From positions 1,302,001 to 1,366,000 of the forward strand of contig JABTUN010000002.1 in NCBI GenBank assembly GCA_015075365.1: a stretch of DNA of 64,000 nucleotides, read 5' to 3'. Every line of letters starts with the position of its first letter. The stretch's first letter is position 1. Shown one piece after another: positions 17,499 through 25,883 of this stretch. This DNA comes from Verrucomicrobiaceae bacterium (lineage in GTDB: Bacteria; Verrucomicrobiota; Verrucomicrobiia; Verrucomicrobiales; Verrucomicrobiaceae). The notes under the pieces are model-generated. The model did not search any database and was not told where the DNA came from. It worked only from the letters and a program-made list of their open reading frames with translations. The translations under genes and the position numbers were made by a program.

Positions 17499-19280
17499 AT
17501 GTCCACCGACGCCAAGTCCTCCCTCGCTCAAATGGAGAAAATCGTCTCCCTCTGCAAGCGCCGCGGCTTCATCTATCAAAGCAGCGAAATCTACGGCGGC
17601 TGCGGCGGCGTGTGGGACTACGGCCCGCTCGGCGCGGAGCTGAAGCGCAACCTGCGCACCGCCTGGTGGAACACCATGACCCGCGAACGCGAGGACGTGC
17701 TCGGCCTCGATGCGAGCATTTTGATGAATCCCGCCATCTGGAAGGCCAGCGGCCACGTCGATACCTTCGCCGACCTCATGCGCGAGTGCTCGCTGACGAA
17801 CAAACGCGTCCGCGCTGACCACGTCGAGCCGCAGGACGGCGTCGTCATGAAATACAGCGGCGCGAAGGCCCCGAACGGCTGGCGCTGGGACCGCGCCATC
17901 TCCGCCTTGCTGAAAAATGGCGAGCACATCGAGAGCTTCCGCAAACGCATCCGTGCCCTCATCGCGCAAAACGCCGGTGAAGCCGCCGGCAAGCCCGAGG
18001 AGATCGAATTGCTCGGCGAGGAGAAAGTCGATGCCGTGAATGGCAGCGTCGATTTCCATCCCGAGACCGGCGGCATGCTCGGCGAGGCCCGACCCTTCAA
18101 TCTCATGCTCAAGACCTACCTCGGCCCCACCGCGACCGAGGACGACGTGACCTACCTGCGCCCGGAAACCGCGCAGGCCATCTTCGCGCAGTTCAAGAAC
18201 GTCTTCGACTCCAGCCGCGTGAAGGTGCCCTTTGGCATCGGCCAGATCGGCAAGGCCTTCCGCAACGAGGTCACGCCGAAGAATTTCACCTTCCGCAGCC
18301 GCGAGTTCGAGCAGATGGAGCTCGAGTTCTTCATCAAGCCCGACGAAGCCGTCGAAATCATCAGCGGCGAGGTCGCCACGTGGCATGAAGGCGCCGATTT
18401 GAGCGAACCGCAGCCAAATTGGGGCTGGGAGATGTGGCACCGCTACTGGGTCGATCAGCGCACGAAATTCTACGAAGGCATCGGCCTCGGCGACGTGCTC
18501 GAATACTACTGGCAGACGCCCGCCGACCTCGCCCACTACGCCCGCGCCTGCGTGGACATCCTGTGCGAGTTCCCCTTTGGCACCGAGGAGCTCGAAGGTA
18601 TCGCCGCGCGTGGTGACTTCGATTTGTCGCAGCACCAGAAGCACAGCACGAAGTCGCAGGAGATCTTCGACGAAGAACTCAAAAACGCCGCCGCCAAGCT
18701 CACCGACGAGCAAAAGGAGGCGCTCATCCAGAAACGTCTCGCCGCCGAGAAAGCGAAGACCAAGGGCGAGCCGATGCCCGAGGCCGATGTGCGCGCGTGG
18801 TTCGAGCGTCTCTTCAAAGGCAGCTACGTCCCCCACGTCATCGAGCCCTCCGCCGGTCTCGACCGCATGGCGCTCGCCGTCATCGCCAAAGCCTTCAGCG
18901 AGACCGAAAAGGTCGATGAAAAGGGCAAGAAGGAAGTCATCACCGTCCTCCGCCTGCATCCGCGTGTCGCCCCGATCAAAGTCGGCGTCTTCCCGCTGCT
19001 GAAGAACAAGCCCGAGCTCGTCGCCAAGGCACGCGAAGTCTATGCGCTGCTGAAGAAGCACCTGAACTGCTTCTACGACGAAACCGCCAGCATCGGCCGC
19101 CGCTACGCCCGCCAGGACGAAGTCGGCACGCCCTTCGGCGTCACCATCGACTTCGAAACCTGCGGCGAAAAAGGCCCCGAACTTGCCGACACCGTCACCC
19201 TCCGCCACCGCGACAGCGGCGAGCAGGAACGCGTGAAGATCAGCGAGCTGCTCGGGAAGTTGCTGCCGCTCGTTTCATAA
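17499..19280 (+). CDS. glyQS: Glycyl-tRNA synthetase, alpha2 type
   Basis: 593 residues, class II enzyme of the single-chain archaeal/eukaryotic/Gram-positive type. The N-terminus has KRRGFIYQSSEIYGGCGGVWDYGPLG; the catalytic core has TYLRPETAQAIFAQFKNV, FGIGQIGKAFRNE, FRSREFEQMELEFF and VIEPSAGLDRM; the C-terminal anticodon-binding domain contains LHPRVAPIKVGVFPLLKN. A charged insertion of about 60 residues (KLTDEQKEALIQKRLAAEKA) lies before motif 3. It charges tRNA-Gly. It is monocistronic, ending at a strong terminator. Confidence 0.97.
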   Translation: MSTDAKSSLAQMEKIVSLCKRRGFIYQSSEIYGGCGGVWDYGPLGAELKRNLRTAWWNTMTREREDVLGLDASILMNPAIWKASGHVDTFADLMRECSLTNKRVRADHVEPQDGVVMKYSGAKAPNGWRWDRAISALLKNGEHIESFRKRIRALIAQNAGEAAGKPEEIELLGEEKVDAVNGSVDFHPETGGMLGEARPFNLMLKTYLGPTATEDDVTYLRPETAQAIFAQFKNVFDSSRVKVPFGIGQIGKAFRNEVTPKNFTFRSREFEQMELEFFIKPDEAVEIISGEVATWHEGADLSEPQPNWGWEMWHRYWVDQRTKFYEGIGLGDVLEYYWQTPADLAHYARACVDILCEFPFGTEELEGIAARGDFDLSQHQKHSTKSQEIFDEELKNAAAKLTDEQKEALIQKRLAAEKAKTKGEPMPEADVRAWFERLFKGSYVPHVIEPSAGLDRMALAVIAKAFSETEKVDEKGKKEVITVLRLHPRVAPIKVGVFPLLKNKPELVAKAREVYALLKKHLNCFYDETASIGRRYARQDEVGTPFGVTIDFETCGEKGPELADTVTLRHRDSGEQERVKISELLGKLLPLVS

Positions 19281-19319
19281 GCTTCAGGCGGATTTGCCTT
19301 CGAGATCGGTCAATTCAGC

Positions 19320-19356
19320 AGCGGAAGGTTCACACCTTCCGCTATTCGTTTTTTTC
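19320..19356 (+). terminator. Rho-independent terminator of the glycyl-tRNA synthetase gene
   Basis: A perfect 10-bp stem (AGCGGAAGGT at 19320-19329 with ACCTTCCGCT at 19334-19343), a four-base loop and a downstream run of seven T form a classical intrinsic terminator 40 bases after the glycyl-tRNA synthetase stop. The convergent ORF ends inside it. Confidence 0.9.
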
Positions 19357-19809
19357 GCGTGATGAAATCATGGCTTTGCATGTTTCTGCCAAGCTCGGAT
19401 GGATTGACGACACGCGTCCGAGCACCACCTTCATCTGGGATGGATCCGTGAAAGGATACACGTCAAGATGGAGTGCAACGAATGCTCTGCGTTCGTCTTT
19501 GGCATCCACAAGCCAGTTTTCGGCTGCACGCACGATTCCGTCGGCACCGTTGTCCGTGGTGCTCCAAATCATGATTCCAAGAATGTTGGCAATCTGGCTC
19601 CAAGGCACAGCAGAGGGTGTGGCATCAACAACCCGGTCAGCAATGCCCTCCTCCCCCATCTCAAGAATCAAGGCATCCACCAATCTAAACACTGCATCTC
19701 CGAATGGCCCATTTTCAGGGCAGCCAGCGAGTGCGTCATAGACCTGATTCAAATGAGGCATGAAAAGATTGGGGGGGAAGGGTGCTCGAAGAAAACTGCA
19801 TTGGATCAT
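19342..19809 (-). CDS. Hypothetical protein
   Basis: Up to 155 residues; an internal ATG at 19761 (MPHLNQVYDALAGCP) may be the true start. It is a soluble, acidic, mainly helical protein with no signal peptide and no motif that I recognise. Its GC content is lower than that of the neighbouring housekeeping genes. Position at the edge of a repeat-rich island and single-gene layout suggest an accessory gene. Confidence 0.5.
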   Translation of the reverse strand: MIQCSFLRAPFPPNLFMPHLNQVYDALAGCPENGPFGDAVFRLVDALILEMGEEGIADRVVDATPSAVPWSQIANILGIMIWSTTDNGADGIVRAAENWLVDAKDERRAFVALHLDVYPFTDPSQMKVVLGRVSSIHPSLAETCKAMISSREKNE

Positions 19810-19859
19810 GGAGAATTACACTTTCCTATCCGTGTCGCCGCCAATTCTAACAGGAACAT

Positions 19860-19950
19860 CAGCGCCAAAGGCGCGCCCCATCCCAGCCTGGGCCAACGGC
19901 CCAGGTGTGGGCGAAAAAACCAGATGAAGGGCTGAAAGCCCGCCCCATGC
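19860..19950 (-). repeat. REP-like palindromic repeat, copy A
   Basis: About 90 bases containing three nested palindromes: GCGCCAAAGGCGC, CCTGGGCCAACGGCCCAGG and GGGCTGAAAGCCC, in that order on the plus strand. It is oriented opposite to copy B, so the two flank the transposase ORF as inverted repeats. Confidence 0.9.
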
Positions 19951-19960
19951 TCCTCCCGCC

Positions 19961-20412
19961 ATGCCGCAGTCCCTGAGCCTCGTCATCATCCACTCGTGTT
20001 CAGCACCAAGGGCCGTCTCCCGCGCTTCGACGCCCCGCTGCGCCCGCATTTGCACGCCTACCTGGCCGAGGTGGCCCGAAACGCGGGTTGTGAGGCCTAC
20101 CGTGTCGGCGGCGTGGCCGATCATGTGCATCTCGCCATCCGTCTCTCTCGCACCCTGACCATCGCCGAGCTGGTCGAGACCTTGAAGACCTCGTCCTCCA
20201 AATGGCTGAAGACCCAATCCGCCGCCTTGAGCGACTTCGCGTGGCAACGCGGCTACGGTTGCTTCTCCGTCGCTCCGGCGGACCTGATGACCGTCACGAC
20301 CTACATCGACAACCAGGAGGAACATCACCGCACCCGCACGTTTCAGGACGAGTATCGAGCGTTCTTGAACAAATACGAGGTGACCTATGACGAGGCCTAC
20401 GTGTGGGATTGA
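19961..20412 (+). pseudogene. REP-associated (IS200-like, Y1) tyrosine transposase, frameshifted
   Basis: The reading frame opens with MPQSLSLVIIH at 19961, the standard start of this family, but the continuation VFSTKGRLPRFDAPL is in another frame from 19996. Losing one base at about 19993-19994 (CAC-TC-GTG where CAC-CTC-GTG is expected) explains the break. The remainder is intact: VGGVADHVHLAIRL gives the HUH metal motif, and ADLMTVTTYIDNQEEHH supplies the catalytic Tyr region. Such transposases mobilise flanking REP palindromes by single-strand transposition. Palindromic copies sit 11 bases away on either side. A programmed frameshift is possible but no slippery run is evident. Confidence 0.85.
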
Positions 20413-20422
20413 GGCAAGGCGA

Positions 20423-20512
20423 GCATGGGTCGGGCTTTCAGCCCTCGGCGTCGGGTATTGCCATGTTCCTGGGCCGTTGGCCCAGGCTGGGATGAACCGC
20501 GCCGTTGGCGCT
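20423..20512 (+). repeat. REP-like palindromic repeat, copy B
   Basis: The same three palindromes as copy A in reverse order and orientation: GGGCTTTCAGCCC, CCTGGGCCGTTGGCCCAGG and a GCGCC-GTT-GGCGC stem. It begins 11 bases after the transposase stop. Confidence 0.9.
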
Positions 20513-20615
20513 CCAGGCACCGAGACACCATCGCCTTCTGACGCTCTGGACTCATCTCTCCCCAGCGCCCAAGGCGGCATTCCGTCCGGCCATGGTGCTT
20601 TCCCAATCGCCTTTC

Positions 20616-20708
20616 AGCGCCAAAGGCGCGACCGATACCAGCCTGGGCCATCGGCCTAGGGGGGAAGCCGCCGAAATCCGGGGAAGGGCTGAAAGCCCGT
20701 CCCATGCA
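20616..20708 (-). repeat. REP-like palindromic repeat, copy C
   Basis: Same orientation as copy A. The outer palindromes are intact; the central one has diverged to CCTGGGCCATCGGCCTAGG. No gene lies between copies B, C and D, so 20413-20949 is filled by these repeats and short spacers. Confidence 0.88.
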
Positions 20709-20758
20709 CGCATCGCGTCGGGTTGGCGATCAGGGCGTACGGAAGAGACGTGTGGCGT

Positions 20759-20858
20759 GCATGGCTCGGGCTTTCAGCCCTCGACTGGGGTGTTCGTGGT
20801 TGGCCATGCATTCCTGGGCCGTTGGCCCAGGCTGGGATGGAACGCGCCTTTGGCGCTC
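20759..20858 (+). repeat. REP-like palindromic repeat, copy D
   Basis: Same orientation as copy B, with intact palindromes including GCGCCTTTGGCGC. Copies C and D form a second inverted pair without a transposase between them. Confidence 0.9.
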
Positions 20859-20949
20859 AAGAAGTAGCTGCTGGCATTCTCGCCGGTCATAGACTTTTGA
20901 GGCAAGAATGAATTTCGGGAGAGGTCAAAGCCTTCGCAGAACTCCCCTC

Positions 20950-21453
20950 TTAACCTTCGTAAACTGCGTCTGTGAATGTTCCGTCTGATTCCATTTCAGC
21001 ACGAATGGAGTGTCCTGCAAAGAGTCCTCCATCGTCGAAATAGAAGTCGGCTCGGCCATAGTGAAGCACTAATGAGGACAGGCTGATGCGGCGTCTGAAT
21101 TCGCTTTCACTGATTGCGTCGCCGTCGTTCCAACCATGGTTGTATTCGCTTGTCAGTTTTGATGCCGCATAAAACACACTTTCGGGATAACGCGTTATCG
21201 CGACATCAAACGCCGACTCCGCTCGGGCGAGTATCTCCGCGAGAGTGCCGTCATCATTTAAGTCAATGCAAACCTTGAAACGGCCAACTCCTGGTTCGTG
21301 CAATTCCGATTCATACCATTCAAGCAATGTGTTGAAGTGAAGAATCCCGAAGCGTGCATGCGTTAGAGTCGAAGGGTTCACAGTAATGCGGTCTGCTCCA
21401 AGTGTTTGTTTAACAGGTTCGCGGGCTTTGCGCACGACTTTACATCCACTCAC
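20950..21453 (-). CDS. DUF2262-like protein
   Basis: About 167 residues from a GTG at 21453. The C-terminal two thirds resemble DUF2262: LLEWYESELHEPGVGRFKV, an alternating acidic strand CIDLNDDGTLAEI, and the end FDDGGLFAGHSIRAEME. No catalytic residues are apparent. The GTG overlaps the stop of the upstream hybrid ORF (GTGA), so it may be expressed by coupling. Base composition is clearly less GC-rich than the flanking core genes, suggesting transfer. Proteins of this type are often found as orphan accessory genes. Confidence 0.5.
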   Translation of the reverse strand: MSGCKVVRKAREPVKQTLGADRITVNPSTLTHARFGILHFNTLLEWYESELHEPGVGRFKVCIDLNDDGTLAEILARAESAFDVAITRYPESVFYAASKLTSEYNHGWNDGDAISESEFRRRISLSSLVLHYGRADFYFDDGGLFAGHSIRAEMESDGTFTDAVYEG

Positions 21454-21734
21454 CCCCGCACCAAACAATACCCGAAGTCCATCTCCCAGCCGCGTTCCGT
21501 CTTCGTCGCGGGGATGGCGGGGGCGAGGTGGTAAAGGAGGCGGCGGCCGTCCTGCGGGTTCTCGGCGGTGACGACGAGGCCCGCGCCGCGCAGGGCGACG
21601 AGGTGCTTCAGCGTGGCGTCGAGCGGGTGCTCGCCGATGTGGTGACGTGCGCACGGGTCTTTGACCTTCATCCCACCCTGCGTTTCACGCAGGATGCTCA
21701 CCATCTTCTCTTCGCTGTATCTGCTCTTTTTCAC
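21450..21734 (-). pseudogene. Hybrid ORF: IS3 OrfA N-terminus joined to ArsR-like winged-helix C-terminus
   Basis: The first 35 or so residues (MKKSRYSEEKMVSILRETQ, then GGMKVKDPCARHHIGEH) match the start of IS3-family OrfA helix-turn-helix proteins. From about residue 38 the sequence switches to a winged-helix tail typical of ArsR-like regulators (LDATLKHLVALRGAGLVVTA, GRRLLYHLAP), ending EMDFGYCLVRG. Neither half is complete. It looks like an insertion-sequence remnant fused in frame to a regulator fragment. A functional hybrid regulator cannot be excluded. Confidence 0.6.
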
Positions 21735-21775
21735 GTCGTTCTGTTGTCTCGGTTACGGAGTCAGAACCACATTTC

Positions 21776-21899
21776 AGCAGGCGGCTGAACAACGCCGCCA
21801 GACCTGCGGACCGGGTCAGTGCCCCGATCCACAGCGAAGGTGCTGGCGCTGTTGTAGCACCGGCCAGTGGCCGGTGGCGGCGTTGTTCAGCCGCCTGCT
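21776..21899. mobile_element. 124-bp MITE-like element, copy 1
   Basis: Perfect 24-bp terminal inverted repeats (21776-21799 and 21876-21899) enclose about 76 bases that include the palindrome CACCGGCCAGTGGCCGGTG and a GACCGGGTCAGTGCCCCGATC-like segment (21 bases, 21809-21829). It has no coding capacity. A related copy lies at 40364-40529 in the opposite orientation. The element fills most of the gap before the enolase-superfamily gene. Confidence 0.8.
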
Positions 21900-21972
21900 A
21901 GAATTGTCCCGTTCTCAGGGAACAGGCCAATTGAGGTTGAACCCGGAACGGGGAACGGCGAACGAGGAGGGC

Positions 21973-23412
21973 ATGACTTTCACGATCTCCCGCTTCCGCC
22001 TGCATGTGCTGCCGATGCGCACGCGGTTCCCGTTCAAGTACGGCATCGCCAGCCTGACGGCGGTGCCGCATGTGTTTGTGAACGCGGATTTGATCGTGAA
22101 CGGCCGTGAGGTGACGGGTTTGAGCAGCGAGGGGCTGGCGCCGAAGTGGTTCACGAAGAACCCGGACACGCCGATGGAGGTGGATCTGGCGGAAATGATC
22201 GCCGTGCTGCAAAACGCGGTGCGCATCGGCACGCTGGCGGGGGAGCGGCCGCGGGCGTTCTTTGACTGGTGGAAGGATGTGCATGACGAGCAGGCGCGCT
22301 GGGCCGCGGTGAGGCAGCAGCCGCCGCTGCTGGCGAACTTGGGCGTGAGCCTGGTGGAGCGCGCGGTGCTGGACGGCCTGTGCAAGGCGGCGGGCAGGCC
22401 GCTGCATGACGTTTTGCGCGGTGGCGGGCTGAAGATCGACCTCGGGGCGCTGCGCGAGGGCCTGGGGGGCATGACGGCGGGCGGGGTGCTGGAGCCGCGG
22501 CCGGTGGAGCGTGTGTGGGCGCGCCACACCATCGGCCTGGGGGACGCGCTGCGCGCGGCGGACATCCCGGCGGGGGAGAAGGTGGAGGACGGCCTGCCGC
22601 AGACGCTGGACGAGTCCATCCGCGCGTACGGGCTGCGCTATTTCAAGATCAAGATCTGCGGGAACGCGGCGGTGGACCTGCCGCGGCTGCGGGAGATCAG
22701 CGCGGTGCTGGTGGAGCAGTGCGCGGAGGGCTTTCACACGACGCTGGACGGCAATGAGCAGTTCCACGACCTGGCGGCGTTTCGCGAGTACTTCACCATG
22801 CTGCGGGCGGAGGCGGCGCTGCGGCCGCTGTTTGACAGCCTGCTGCTGATCGAGCAGCCGCTGCACCGCGCCCACGCGCTGGATGACGCCGTGGCGGCGC
22901 TGCGGGAGTGGAGGGACGCGCCGGGCATGATCATCGACGAAAGCGACGGCTCCCTGGCGGACCTGCCGCGCGCGCTGGATCTGGGCTACCGCGGCACGAG
23001 CCACAAGAACTGCAAAGGCATCATGAAGAGCCTGGCGAACGCCGCGCTCCTGAGGACACGCCCCGGCTCCATCCTCACGGGGGAGGACCTGTGCAGCATC
23101 GGCCCGGTGGCGATGCTGCAGGACATGGCGGTGGCGGCGGCACTGGGTGTGACGCATGTGGAGCGCAACGGGCACCATTACTTCCGCGGGCTGGGCGTGT
23201 ACCCGGAGAGGCTCCAGCGCGATGTGCTGGCGGCGCATCGCGGCTTTTACCGCGCGCACGAGGCGGGTTTCCCCGCGCTGGACATCCGCGGGGGGATGCT
23301 GGAGCTGGAAAGCATCCACGCCGCGCCTTTCGGCTGCGGCGTGGTGCTGGACATGGCGGATTACGAACCGCTGAACGACTGGATCAAGCGCGGCGGCATG
23401 GCGGCGCTGTGA
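21973..23412 (+). CDS. Enolase-superfamily enzyme (mandelate racemase/muconate lactonizing type)
   Basis: 479 residues from the ATG at 21973. Superfamily landmarks are visible: YFKIKICGN (catalytic Lys-x-Lys), LDGNEQFHD (metal-binding Asp), LLIEQPL (metal-binding Glu), IIDESDGSL (third acidic ligand) and SHKNCKGIMKS on the opposite strand of the barrel. Such enzymes abstract the proton alpha to a carboxylate in epimerisation, dehydration or cycloisomerisation reactions. The particular substrate is not evident, and the neighbourhood gives no catabolic context. Its TGA abuts the convergent lipoprotein gene with no spacer. Confidence 0.82.
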   Translation: MTFTISRFRLHVLPMRTRFPFKYGIASLTAVPHVFVNADLIVNGREVTGLSSEGLAPKWFTKNPDTPMEVDLAEMIAVLQNAVRIGTLAGERPRAFFDWWKDVHDEQARWAAVRQQPPLLANLGVSLVERAVLDGLCKAAGRPLHDVLRGGGLKIDLGALREGLGGMTAGGVLEPRPVERVWARHTIGLGDALRAADIPAGEKVEDGLPQTLDESIRAYGLRYFKIKICGNAAVDLPRLREISAVLVEQCAEGFHTTLDGNEQFHDLAAFREYFTMLRAEAALRPLFDSLLLIEQPLHRAHALDDAVAALREWRDAPGMIIDESDGSLADLPRALDLGYRGTSHKNCKGIMKSLANAALLRTRPGSILTGEDLCSIGPVAMLQDMAVAAALGVTHVERNGHHYFRGLGVYPERLQRDVLAAHRGFYRAHEAGFPALDIRGGMLELESIHAAPFGCGVVLDMADYEPLNDWIKRGGMAAL

Positions 23413-23799
23413 TCAGCGGCGGCGCCAGGGCTCCTGGAAGGCGTTGCCGTAGTCCTTGGTGTCCTTGCCGACGACGCGGCCGTCCGCGCCAAAGGTGACG
23501 GTGTGCTCCTCGACATGGGCCCAGGTGCCATAGACGGGCACGTGGCGCTTCCAGCCCTGGCCGGCCCATTTCCACACCTCGCCGCCGCCGGGGAGCGGGG
23601 TCTTGCTCTCCGGCTCGTCCCAGATGGCGATGACCTGGGCCTTGGTCATGCCGGGCTTTACCTCGCCTTCGCCAGCAGCGCTGGGGGCGGCGGAGGCGCT
23701 GGCGGCGCCCTGGGCGGCGGGCGCGGGGCTTTCACTGGCGCATTGGGTGAGGGAAAGGGAGGCGGCGGCGATGGAGAGTACGGAGAGGAGCTTCTGCAT
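23413..23799 (-). CDS. Small lipoprotein with BamE/SmpA-like domain
   Basis: 128 residues from the ATG at 23799. The signal peptide ends in a lipobox, LTQ-C, after which there is an Ala/Pro/Ser linker. The folded part begins VKPGMTKAQVIAIWDEPESK, the pattern of the small SmpA/OmlA (BamE-type) fold, and continues VWKWAGQ and TVTFGADGRVVG. It is likely anchored to a membrane facing the periplasm; a specific partner is not inferable. Confidence 0.75.
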   Translation of the reverse strand: MQKLLSVLSIAAASLSLTQCASESPAPAAQGAASASAAPSAAGEGEVKPGMTKAQVIAIWDEPESKTPLPGGGEVWKWAGQGWKRHVPVYGTWAHVEEHTVTFGADGRVVGKDTKDYGNAFQEPWRRR

Positions 23800-23907
23800 A
23801 GGACCGCCAGTCTGAACGAGCCCGCCCGGATGCTCAACCCCGGCGGTCTTGTTTCCAAAGATTTGCCGGAGGTGGCTCGTTTGAATGAGCACCCACCGCC
23901 TCCCGCC

Positions 23908-25167
23908 ATGAAACGCACTCTTCTGCTCCTCGCCGCCGCCCTGTGTCCGCTGCTCCCCGCCTCCGCGGACAACTGGCCCATGTGGCGCGGGGCGAACGGC
24001 GACGGCACCTGCACGGAGTCCGGCCTGCCGGAAAAGTGGGGCATGGAGGAGAACGTGGCGTGGAAGGTGGCGCTGCCGGACCGCGGGAATTCCACGCCGG
24101 TGATCTGGGGGGACAAGCTCTTCCTCACCCAGGCCATCGAGAAGGAGGGCAAGCGCCTGCTGCTGTGCTTTGACAAGAAAACCGGGAAGCAGCTCTGGGA
24201 CGCGGGCACGATCTACCGGGAGAAGGAGCTCACCCACGGCACCAATCCCTACTGCGCCGCCTCACCGGCCACGGACGGGGAGCGTGTGATCGTCTTTTTC
24301 GCCTCCGCGGGTGTTTATTGCTACGACATGAACGGCAAGGAGCAGTGGAAGCGCACGGATCTGGGCAGGCAACACCACATCTGGGGCAACGGCACCTCCC
24401 CGGTCATCGCGGGGGACCGTGTGTTCCTGAACTTCGGCCCCGGCCCCAAGACGGTGCTGTATTGCTTCGATAAAAAGACCGGCCGGACGCTCTGGGAGCA
24501 CGCGGAACCCGGCGGCGACTCCGGCGAGGCGGGAAACAAAAACTGGCTCGGCTCCTGGAGTGATCCCATCCTGCGCAAGACCGGCAGCCGCTACGAGCTG
24601 CTCATGTCCTACCCTGGACGCGCCTGCGCCTTTGATCCGATGACGGGGAAGGAACTGTGGACGTGCGAGGGGCTCACCAAGCTCGTCTATAACTCCCCCG
24701 TCTATGCCGACGGCCTCATGATCGCCATGTGCGGCTACGGCGGCGCGGCCATGGCGGTGAAGACCGGGGGCAGCGGCGATGTGACCGAGAAAAACCGCGT
24801 CTGGCACGAGCCGCGCGTGCAGCAGCGCATCGGCAGCGGTGTGGTGCATGACGGCCACCACTACATCCTGACGGACGGCGGCATCGTGGAGTGCCGTGAC
24901 ATCAAGACCGGGAAGCTGGTCTATAACGAGCGTGTGAAAGGCCCCGGCCCCACCGGCCAGAACTGGTCCTCCCTGGTGCTCAGCGCGGACGGCAAGTGCT
25001 ACGCGGCGAACCAGGGCGGCGACTGCTTTGTCTTCAAGGCCGCGCCGAAGTTCGAGCTGCTGGCCACCAACTCCCTGGGGGAAAAAATCATCGGCTCCAT
25101 CGCCGTGAGCGACGGCCGCCTCTACATCCGGGGCTACCAGAACCTCTGGTGCATCGGACCCAAGTGA
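23908..25167 (+). CDS. Secreted PQQ-like beta-propeller protein
   Basis: 419 residues from the ATG at 23908 with a signal peptide (MKRTLLLLAAALCPLLPASA). The mature protein starts DNWPMWRGANGDGTCTESGLP, typical of PQQ-binding-like proteins in this phylum, and shows repeated blade ends (CFDKKTGKQLWD, CFDKKTGRTLWEH, AFDPMTGKELW, CRDIKTGKLVYN). One propeller of about eight blades is expected. It may be a binding protein or enzyme in the periplasm; no partner gene is adjacent. Confidence 0.85.
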   Translation: MKRTLLLLAAALCPLLPASADNWPMWRGANGDGTCTESGLPEKWGMEENVAWKVALPDRGNSTPVIWGDKLFLTQAIEKEGKRLLLCFDKKTGKQLWDAGTIYREKELTHGTNPYCAASPATDGERVIVFFASAGVYCYDMNGKEQWKRTDLGRQHHIWGNGTSPVIAGDRVFLNFGPGPKTVLYCFDKKTGRTLWEHAEPGGDSGEAGNKNWLGSWSDPILRKTGSRYELLMSYPGRACAFDPMTGKELWTCEGLTKLVYNSPVYADGLMIAMCGYGGAAMAVKTGGSGDVTEKNRVWHEPRVQQRIGSGVVHDGHHYILTDGGIVECRDIKTGKLVYNERVKGPGPTGQNWSSLVLSADGKCYAANQGGDCFVFKAAPKFELLATNSLGEKIIGSIAVSDGRLYIRGYQNLWCIGPK

Positions 25168-25251
25168 GGAGGACGCCTTTCCTCTTGCGCACCCGCGTTT
25201 CACGGCGACTATCGCCGCCCCTCGCCAGACCGGCCGGGGGAATCCAGTTTT

Positions 25252-25328
25252 CGGGACGTAGCTCAGCCTGGTAGAGCGCTTGCTTTGGGAGCAAGAAGTC
25301 GTGAGTTCGAATCTCGCCGTCCCGACCA
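25252..25328 (+). tRNA. tRNA-Pro (anticodon UGG)
   Basis: A complete cloverleaf of 77 bases including an encoded CCA. The acceptor stem is CGGGACG (25252-25258) with CGTCCCG (25318-25324). The anticodon stem CTTGC/GCAAG encloses the loop TTTGGGA, giving anticodon TGG. The T arm holds GTTCGAATC. Confidence 0.96.
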
Positions 25329-25357
25329 CTTTTGAGTTTCCGCCTCCCGTCTTTTCC

Positions 25358-25852
25358 ATGTCCGCCCTGTATGCAGCCACGCTGAGCGCCTTCAAGGAAA
25401 TGGGATGGCACTACCGCGAGGTGCCGGGGCACGCGGTGATCGAGGCGGACTTTGAGGCGCACCACACGAAGGTGCCGCTGCATGTCCAGGTGTACGGGGA
25501 GACGCACATCGCCAGCGTGGTGGCCACCTGCACGCTGGAGGTGCCCGCCACGCACCGACTGCCCGTGTGCGAGCTGCTCATGCGCACCAATCGCGAGCTC
25601 AACATCGGCAATTTCGAGCTCGACTGGGACAGCGGCACCGTGCTCTTCCGCGCCACGAACATCTTCCCGCCGCACCGCCACGACCCGCGCATCCTCACCA
25701 GCCTCGTCCACTCCGCCATCAGCGAGGTGGACCGCCTCACGCCCTATCTCGGCGAGATCGTGCGCACGCCCAAGGGGGAGCTGATCCTGCTCAAGGTGGC
25801 CGATTTGATGAAGCGGGAGGATTTGCTCCCGCCCGCTCCTGAGGCAGAGTAG
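25358..25852 (+). CDS. YbjN domain-containing protein
   Basis: 164 residues from the ATG at 25358. The alpha/beta pattern, with GWHYREVPGHAVIEADFEAH, RLPVCELLMRTNRELNIGNFELDWDSGTVLFR and LVHSAISEVDRLTPYL, fits the YbjN family, whose fold resembles type III secretion chaperones. No signal peptide, so cytosolic. It lies just after the tRNA and 31 bases before the PH-domain gene, probably in one transcript. Confidence 0.75.
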   Translation: MSALYAATLSAFKEMGWHYREVPGHAVIEADFEAHHTKVPLHVQVYGETHIASVVATCTLEVPATHRLPVCELLMRTNRELNIGNFELDWDSGTVLFRATNIFPPHRHDPRILTSLVHSAISEVDRLTPYLGEIVRTPKGELILLKVADLMKREDLLPPAPEAE

Positions 25853-25883
25853 GAAAGTGAGGCAGGCACTCCTGCCTGCCAAC

